DNA from: Promicromonospora citrea
GTDB taxonomy: Bacteria > Actinomycetota > Actinomycetes > Actinomycetales > Cellulomonadaceae
Assembly (NCBI RefSeq): GCF_013004695.1
Contig: NZ_JABEMG010000042.1
Coordinates: 1 to 33,812 of the forward strand
Reading direction: 5' to 3'
Length of the DNA stretch: 33,812 bases
This document shows positions 29,947-33,812 of this stretch, piece by piece (position 1 is the stretch's first letter; the number at the start of each line of letters is the position of its first letter). The translations under genes were made by a program, and so were the position numbers. The notes below the pieces were generated by a model. It was not told where the DNA came from, made no database searches, and saw only the letters and a program-made list of their open reading frames with translations.

Positions 29947-32319
29947 TCAGAGGGTCGCGCGGACCGTTCTGGTCGCCGTGACCAGGTTCGCCAGCGACTC
30001 CCTCGTCTCCGCGGGGCCGCGGGTCTTGAGGCCGCAGTCCGGGTTGACCCACACCAGGCGCGGGTCGATCGCCTTGGCCGCGAGCGTCACCAGCTCCGTG
30101 ACCTCCTCGACGGACGGCACGCGCGGGCTGTGGATGTCGTACACGCCGGGGCCGATGCCCCGCCCGAACCCGGCGTCGGCGAGCTGCGGCACGATCTCCA
30201 TGCGCGAGCGCGCCGCCTCGACCGACGTCACGTCGGCGTCCAGGCCGTCGATCGCGCCGATCACCTGCCCGAACTCCGAGTAGCACAGGTGGGTGTGCAC
30301 CTGGGTCGCGACGTCGGCGCCCGCCGTCGCCAGCCGGAACGAACGCACCGACCAGTCCAGGTACTCCGCGTGCGCGGCCGTGCGCAGGGGCAGCAGCTCG
30401 CGCAGGGCCGGCTCGTCCACCTGCACGACGCCGATGCCCGACGCCTCCAGGTCGGCCACCTCGTCCCGCAGTGCGAGCGCGACCTGCTCGGCGGTCTCGC
30501 CCAGCGGCAGGTCGTCGCGCACGAACGACCACGCCAGGATCGTGACCGGCCCCGTGAGCATGCCCTTGACCGGCTTGCTCGTGAGCGACGCCGCGTACGC
30601 CGTCCACGACACCGTCAGCGGCGCGGGCCGGGACACGTCGCCCCAGAGGATCGGCGGGCGCACGCAGCGCGACCCGTACGACTGCACCCACCCGTTGACC
30701 GTCGTCGCGAACCCGTCGAGCTGCTCGGCGAAGTACTGCACCATGTCGTTGCGCTCGGGTTCGCCGTGCACGAGCACGTCCAGGCCCAGCTCCTCCTGCA
30801 GCGCGACCGTCGCCGCGATCTGCCCGCGCATCGCCGCGGTGTAGTCGGCGTCGGACAGCTCGCCGCGCGCCCAGGCCGCACGCGCGGCGCGGATCTCGGC
30901 GGTCTGCGGGAACGAGCCGATCGTCGTGGTCGGCAGCGGCGGCAGGTCCAGCCGCTCCCGCTGCGCCGCGGCACGCCGCGCGTACGGGGCGCGTTCGGCG
31001 TCCTCGGGCGTGAGCGCTGCGGTCCGCTCGCGCACCGCGGGGACGACGACGCCGGGCGCCGCCGCGCGCGACCGCACCGCCGCGGCCGACTCGGCGAGCC
31101 GGTCGGCGACCGCCTCTCGACCCTGCGTCAGCCCCGTGGCCAGCGTGACGACCTCGGCGACCTTCTGGTCGGCGAACGCCAGCCACCCCGCCAGGGCGGA
31201 GTCGAGGCGGGGCTCGTCGGCGACGTCGTGCGGCACGTGCAGCAGCGACGTCGACGTGCCGACCGTCACCGCGCCCGCACCGGCCGCCGTGAGGCCCTCG
31301 AGGTCGGCGAGCCGGGCGCCGAGGTCGGCGCGCCACACGTTGTGCCCGTCGATCACGCCCGCGACCAGGGTCGTGGAGTCCAGGCCCGGGACGGCGCCGG
31401 TGGGCGCCGAACCGCGCACCAGGTCGACCGCGACCGCCTCGACGTCGGTGCCCGCGAGCAGCGCGAGCCCGTCGCCGGACCCGCCGCGCAGGTCACCGTA
31501 CGGCGCCGCGACGAGGATCGCGGGACGGTCGCGCCCCGGGGCCAGGTCCGTCGCGAGCCGGGCGTACGCGCGGCGGACGGCGTCCGCGACCTCGTCGAAG
31601 CCGGCGCCGAGCAGGTCCGTGACCAGGGCGGGCTCGTCGAGCTGCACCCACGGCGCCCCGGCGGCGGCGAGCGCGCGCAGCACGCCGGCGTACGCGTCGA
31701 CGACGTCGTCGAGCCGGTCGAGCGGGCGGAAGCCCTCGGGCGAACCGTCGGCCGCCTTGCTGAGCAGCAGGAACGTGACGGGGCCGACGAGCACCGGCCG
31801 GGTTACGACCGGCGCGCCACCGTCGTCGGGCCGGGCGAGCTCGGTGAACTCGCGCACGACGCGGTCGTCGGCGAAGGCGATCGGCGTGCCCGGGCCGATC
31901 TCGGGGACCAGGTAGTGGTAGTTCGTGTCGAACCACTTGGTCATCTCCAGCGGCGGCGCGTCGCCCGCGCCGCGCGCCACCGCGAAGTAGGCCGCGAGCG
32001 GCAGGCGGCCGTGCCCGCCGGGGCCCGCCTCGGTGAGCCCGGCGAACCGGTCGGGCACGGCGCCGAGCAGGGCGACGGCGTCGAGCACCTGGTCGTAGTA
32101 CGAGAACGAGCCGGGGACGGCGCCGCCGTCGGCGTCGAGACCGAGGGAGACGAGGTGCCGGGCCGTGTCCCGGCGCAGGGCGAGGGCCGTGGACTCGAGC
32201 TCGTCGGCGGTGGTGCGGCCGGCCCAGAAGGACTCGACCGCGCGCTTGAGCTCGCGGCGCCGGCCGATGCGGGGGTAGCCCAGGACCGTGGCGGTGGGGA
32301 AGGGGTGGGTGAGTGCCAT
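29947..32319 (-). CDS. metE: Cobalamin-independent methionine synthase
   Basis: A 790-residue cytoplasmic enzyme that transfers a methyl group from 5-methyltetrahydropteroyltri-glutamate to homocysteine, the last step of methionine synthesis. The N-terminal half starts [19 protein letters not shown]. The C-terminal catalytic barrel carries [10 protein letters not shown] and the zinc ligands His677 and Cys679 (HTHLCYSEF), Glu701 (TSVEAARS) and Cys762 (NPDCGLKTR), which align with E. coli H641/C643/E665/C726 at a constant offset of 36. I chose ATG 32319 because homology begins at once ([18 protein letters not shown]); a longer reading would translate the riboswitch. GGAG sits nine bases upstream and overlaps the riboswitch stem, so SAM probably controls translation. 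Confidence 0.97.
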   Translation of the reverse strand: MALTHPFPTATVLGYPRIGRRRELKRAVESFWAGRTTADELESTALALRRDTARHLVSLGLDADGGAVPGSFSYYDQVLDAVALLGAVPDRFAGLTEAGPGGHGRLPLAAYFAVARGAGDAPPLEMTKWFDTNYHYLVPEIGPGTPIAFADDRVVREFTELARPDDGGAPVVTRPVLVGPVTFLLLSKAADGSPEGFRPLDRLDDVVDAYAGVLRALAAAGAPWVQLDEPALVTDLLGAGFDEVADAVRRAYARLATDLAPGRDRPAILVAAPYGDLRGGSGDGLALLAGTDVEAVAVDLVRGSAPTGAVPGLDSTTLVAGVIDGHNVWRADLGARLADLEGLTAAGAGAVTVGTSTSLLHVPHDVADEPRLDSALAGWLAFADQKVAEVVTLATGLTQGREAVADRLAESAAAVRSRAAAPGVVVPAVRERTAALTPEDAERAPYARRAAAQRERLDLPPLPTTTIGSFPQTAEIRAARAAWARGELSDADYTAAMRGQIAATVALQEELGLDVLVHGEPERNDMVQYFAEQLDGFATTVNGWVQSYGSRCVRPPILWGDVSRPAPLTVSWTAYAASLTSKPVKGMLTGPVTILAWSFVRDDLPLGETAEQVALALRDEVADLEASGIGVVQVDEPALRELLPLRTAAHAEYLDWSVRSFRLATAGADVATQVHTHLCYSEFGQVIGAIDGLDADVTSVEAARSRMEIVPQLADAGFGRGIGPGVYDIHSPRVPSVEEVTELVTLAAKAIDPRLVWVNPDCGLKTRGPAETRESLANLVTATRTVRATL

Positions 32320-32330
32320 GCGTATCAGCT

Positions 32331-32431
32331 CCATCGAACCTGGCGTTAGCACCTTGCCTCCGGCGGTGGCCGCCCGGGGGTAGGTTGCTGCGGTGTCACG
32401 GAGCCAGGACTCTCGACCGCTCTGGATGATT
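32331..32431 (-). ncRNA. SAM-I (S-box) riboswitch controlling metE
   Basis: Read on the minus strand the leader shows S-box hallmarks in order: TCATCCAGAGCGGTCGAGAG, then CCTGGCTCCGTGACACCGC, AGCAACC, a variable GC hairpin, AAGGTGCTAAC, GCCAGG and GATGG. CCTGGC pairs perfectly with GCCAGG (P2), and CATC with GATG forms a short P1. The 3' strand of P1 overlaps the metE Shine-Dalgarno (GGAG, 32332-32329). Binding of S-adenosylmethionine would thus hide the ribosome site and switch metE off. The core motifs are directly visible; the mechanism is inferred. Confidence 0.9.
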
Positions 32432-32437
32432 CGCGTG

Positions 32438-32443
32438 ATCGTA
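32438..32443 (-). promoter_or_regulatory. -10 box of the metE riboswitch transcript
   Basis: TACGAT on the minus strand lies about seven bases before the 5' edge of the riboswitch, so transcription would start almost exactly at P1. TTGCCG about 19 bases upstream is a weak -35 candidate. Confidence 0.45.
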
Positions 32444-32494
32444 GGCATGACCGCGATGCGGTCGGCAAACCGTCCACCTGCTGGGATGGGTGGT

Positions 32495-33451
32495 CTAGCC
32501 CTGCGGTGAGGACGGCGTCGGGCCGTCGCAGCCCTCCCACGACAGCTCGCTGTCCAGCACGTAGGTGGCCCCCTCGTCCGTCCGGGCCGTGACCTGCGCG
32601 CCCCGGGGCTGCCAGGACTCGAGGTCCAGGAACAGGTCGATCCGCGTGACCTCCCCGCCCAGCAGCAGCGACCGATCGGGGGTGATGCGCACCCGGAGCA
32701 CCGCGCGGGCGTCCTGGGCCGCGAACGCGACCTCGTCGTCCACCTGTCCGGGCACCTCGGGCAGGTTGAGCGCCGTGGCCACCGTCACCTGCTGGAGCGC
32801 CCCGAGCGGCTTGTCGGCCAGCGCGACCTTCGGCGTGCCGACGGTCGACGTCGCGGTGTCCGTGCGCAGCGCCGAGTCGGAGTCGAGCGTGGACCGGGTG
32901 GTCAGGTCGCAGGCGCCGTAGGCGGTGGCGCCGCCCGCGCGGTCGAGCGCTTCGGCGGGCGTCACCAGCACGGTCGGTCCGGGGGAGGGCAACGCGGAGA
33001 AGGGGGCGACCGGCTCGGCGGGCGCGCCGCCCGGGAGCGGGCCCTGCCCGCGCAGGTGCGGGACGCCGAGCGTGAGGCCCGCCGTGACGCCGACCGCGAC
33101 GACGGCCGCTGCCGCCGCGAGGCCCCACACCACGGGGCGCGCGCGACGCCGGCCGCCATCGTGCCCCGACCGGCGCAGCAGGACCTCGACGTGCGGTCCG
33201 GGGTCCGCCGCGACCAGGCGATCCGGCATGCTCCCGGGCCGAGGACCGTGCTCGATCGCCTGATCGCGGCGGACGTTCGGGGCGGTAAGTGGAGGGCGGG
33301 GGTCGGCGGCGTGGGCAGTGGCGCGGGCGCGGGCGAGGGCGCGGATCCGGGCGAGGTCGAGCTCGGCGTCGGCGGCACGCAGGGCGCGCCGTGCGCGGGT
33401 CAGCTCGTCGCGCCCGGCGTGGTCGGCCCCGGGGAGGTCAGCGTTCGTCAT
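32495..33451 (-). CDS. Single-pass membrane protein, putative anti-sigma partner
   Basis: A 318-residue protein with a cytoplasmic, Arg/Ala/Asp-rich N-terminus (1-105), one membrane helix (about 107-130, [24 protein letters not shown]) and an extracytoplasmic domain of about 185 residues that I do not recognise. ATG 33451 ([20 protein letters not shown]) is inside the end of the sigma-factor gene; the 14-bp overlap implies translational coupling. Small membrane proteins encoded directly after an ECF-type sigma factor are often its antagonist, as in CU044_5270-like pairs, but no zinc-binding anti-sigma (ZAS) motif is present, so this role is inferred. The part encoding residues about 59-83 is a 72-bp palindrome (separate entry). 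Confidence 0.7.
   Translation of the reverse strand: MTNADLPGADHAGRDELTRARRALRAADAELDLARIRALARARATAHAADPRPPLTAPNVRRDQAIEHGPRPGSMPDRLVAADPGPHVEVLLRRSGHDGGRRRARPVVWGLAAAAAVVAVGVTAGLTLGVPHLRGQGPLPGGAPAEPVAPFSALPSPGPTVLVTPAEALDRAGGATAYGACDLTTRSTLDSDSALRTDTATSTVGTPKVALADKPLGALQQVTVATALNLPEVPGQVDDEVAFAAQDARAVLRVRITPDRSLLLGGEVTRIDLFLDLESWQPRGAQVTARTDEGATYVLDSELSWEGCDGPTPSSPQG
33204..33275. repeat. 72-bp imperfect palindrome inside the putative anti-sigma gene
   Basis: Base n pairs with base 66479-n across 33204-33275 in 29 of 36 positions. The outer 21 bp (33204-33224 with 33255-33275) have one mismatch. Because of the symmetry both strands encode similar peptides of the form VRRDQAI-x-H...DRL(V/I)AAD. 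The mRNA would form a strong hairpin just after the start of the coding region. Confidence 0.8.
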
Positions 33452-33684
33452 GGCGGTGTCCCTGGTCGAGCTGGTCGTAGGCGGCGCGCAGCCGGCGCCG
33501 TGCGCGGTGCACGCGGGTGGCGGCGGTCGCGGTCGTGCAGCCGAGCACCTGGGCGACCTCCGCCGTGGACAGCTCCTCGGCGGCCAGCAGTGCGATGACC
33601 TCGCGGTCGGCGGGGCGCAGCAGGGCGAGGGCACGGCGCAGCTCGTCGAGCTCGCCGAGGAGCGCCGCGCCGTCCGGGTCGGTG
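33438..33684 (-). pseudogene. ECF-type RNA polymerase sigma factor, 3' part only
   Basis: The frame encodes a linker (DPDGAALLGELDELRRALALL) and a clear sigma region 4: RPADREVIALLAAEELSTAEVAQVLGCTTATAATRVHRARRRLRAAYDQL, the -35-binding HTH. Region 2, which binds core polymerase and the -10 element, is missing. Upstream of about 33684 the minus-strand frame is merely the antisense of an MrpD-like gene, so the ORF that appears to run to 33770 is an artefact. Intact factors of this kind are about 170-200 residues. The gene overlaps the membrane-protein gene downstream by 14 bp. Either the contig end is chimeric or the gene is truly broken. Confidence 0.8.
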
Positions 33685-33812
33685 GTCGCCGCGGCAGGCC
33701 TCGTGGTGGCGGCGCACGACGGCCCCGTGGTCAACGACCTCGGCGGCTGGGCCGCGCCGGTCGGCGTCAACCTCGTCGCCGACCCGCTGGCCGCGCTGAT
33801 GCTGCTGATCAG
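33685..33812 (+). pseudogene. MrpD/MnhD-like antiporter subunit, N-terminal fragment
   Basis: The plus-strand frame reads VVAAAGLVVAAHDGPVV, then NDLGGWAAPVGVNLVADPLAALMLLI, to the window edge. The LGGWxAPxGxxLVAD-(x)-L-ALML pattern is characteristic of the N-terminal region of MrpD/MnhD subunits of multisubunit Na+/H+ antiporters (related to NuoM/NuoN). The 5' end is lost in the join with the sigma-factor gene, which faces it on the other strand, and the rest lies outside the window. A related proton-translocating NADH dehydrogenase subunit is the alternative. Confidence 0.65.

Noticed and set aside
29908-32349. An 813-codon plus-strand frame opposite metE.
   Set aside because: It is antisense of a gene with all MetE zinc ligands, and its composition is low-complexity Arg/Gly/Asp.
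33438-33770. The sigma-factor frame extended to an ATG at 33770.
   Set aside because: The first 25 or so residues are the antisense of MrpD-like coding sequence and lack sigma region 2, so this start is not real.
1-33812. CRISPR arrays, tRNA or rRNA genes, insertion sequences, integrases or prophage genes.
   Set aside because: None was seen on either strand. The repeats found are intergenic or intragenic palindromes, not spacer arrays or IS ends.

Overview
The window is very GC-rich DNA with dense GC3-biased coding, frequent 1-4 nt stop/start overlaps, leaderless-type promoters and a twin set of sugar ABC systems. Together with a streptogrisin-type protease carrying a ricin/CBM13 tail and a large secreted GH92 mannosidase, this points to a saprophytic actinobacterium of the Micrococcales (Cellulosimicrobium/Cellulomonas/Promicromonospora-like). 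The taxon is an inference; no rRNA or marker gene is present.

Layout. 1-717: an oligopeptide-type ABC ATPase cut off inside Walker B and fused in frame to the tail of an unrelated small membrane protein. 818-2281: PepSY transmembrane protein. 2259-4663: a zinc alcohol dehydrogenase and an NmrA/QorB-like reductase, divergent from an HxlR regulator. 4781-9481: a giant secreted subtilase with Asp-box repeats. 9621-12611: LuxR-type regulator divergent from an NhaA-DsbA fusion antiporter. 12615-14967: AraC regulator divergent from a monooxygenase-like protein and an HSL-family esterase. 14972-18150: a glucose/mannose-like (CUT1) ABC importer without its own ATPase. 18397-23662: ROK regulator, xylose-type (CUT2) binding protein, ATPase and permease, and a LacI repressor in one overlapping operon. 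23728-28041: secreted GH92 alpha-mannosidase under a promoter with a perfect LacI-type operator. 28286-29845: secreted S1 protease with CBM13 lectin domain. 29947-32319: metE behind a SAM-I riboswitch. 32495-33684: a membrane protein and the 3' part of an ECF sigma factor. 33685-33812: start of an MrpD-like antiporter subunit joined head-on to the broken sigma gene.

How the parts fit. The 15-30 kb half reads as a mannoprotein (yeast/fungal wall) utilisation locus: a lectin-tailed lytic protease and a GH92 mannosidase act outside the cell, two sugar importers with binding lipoproteins take up the products, and ROK and LacI regulators control expression. This grouping is inferred from context and families. 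Around it are stress and housekeeping functions (NhaA-DsbA, MetE, sigma/anti-sigma-like pair).

Non-coding structure is rich. There are two palindromes made of tandem oligomers at convergent gene ends, a tandem pair of palindromes before the subtilase, three TANNNT-N7-start leaderless promoters in front of regulators, a hairpin between binding protein and permease, and a 72-bp palindrome inside the putative anti-sigma gene. Both window edges carry gene-breaking joins within a few hundred bases of the end, so contig-end chimerism should be considered before any biology is read into them.
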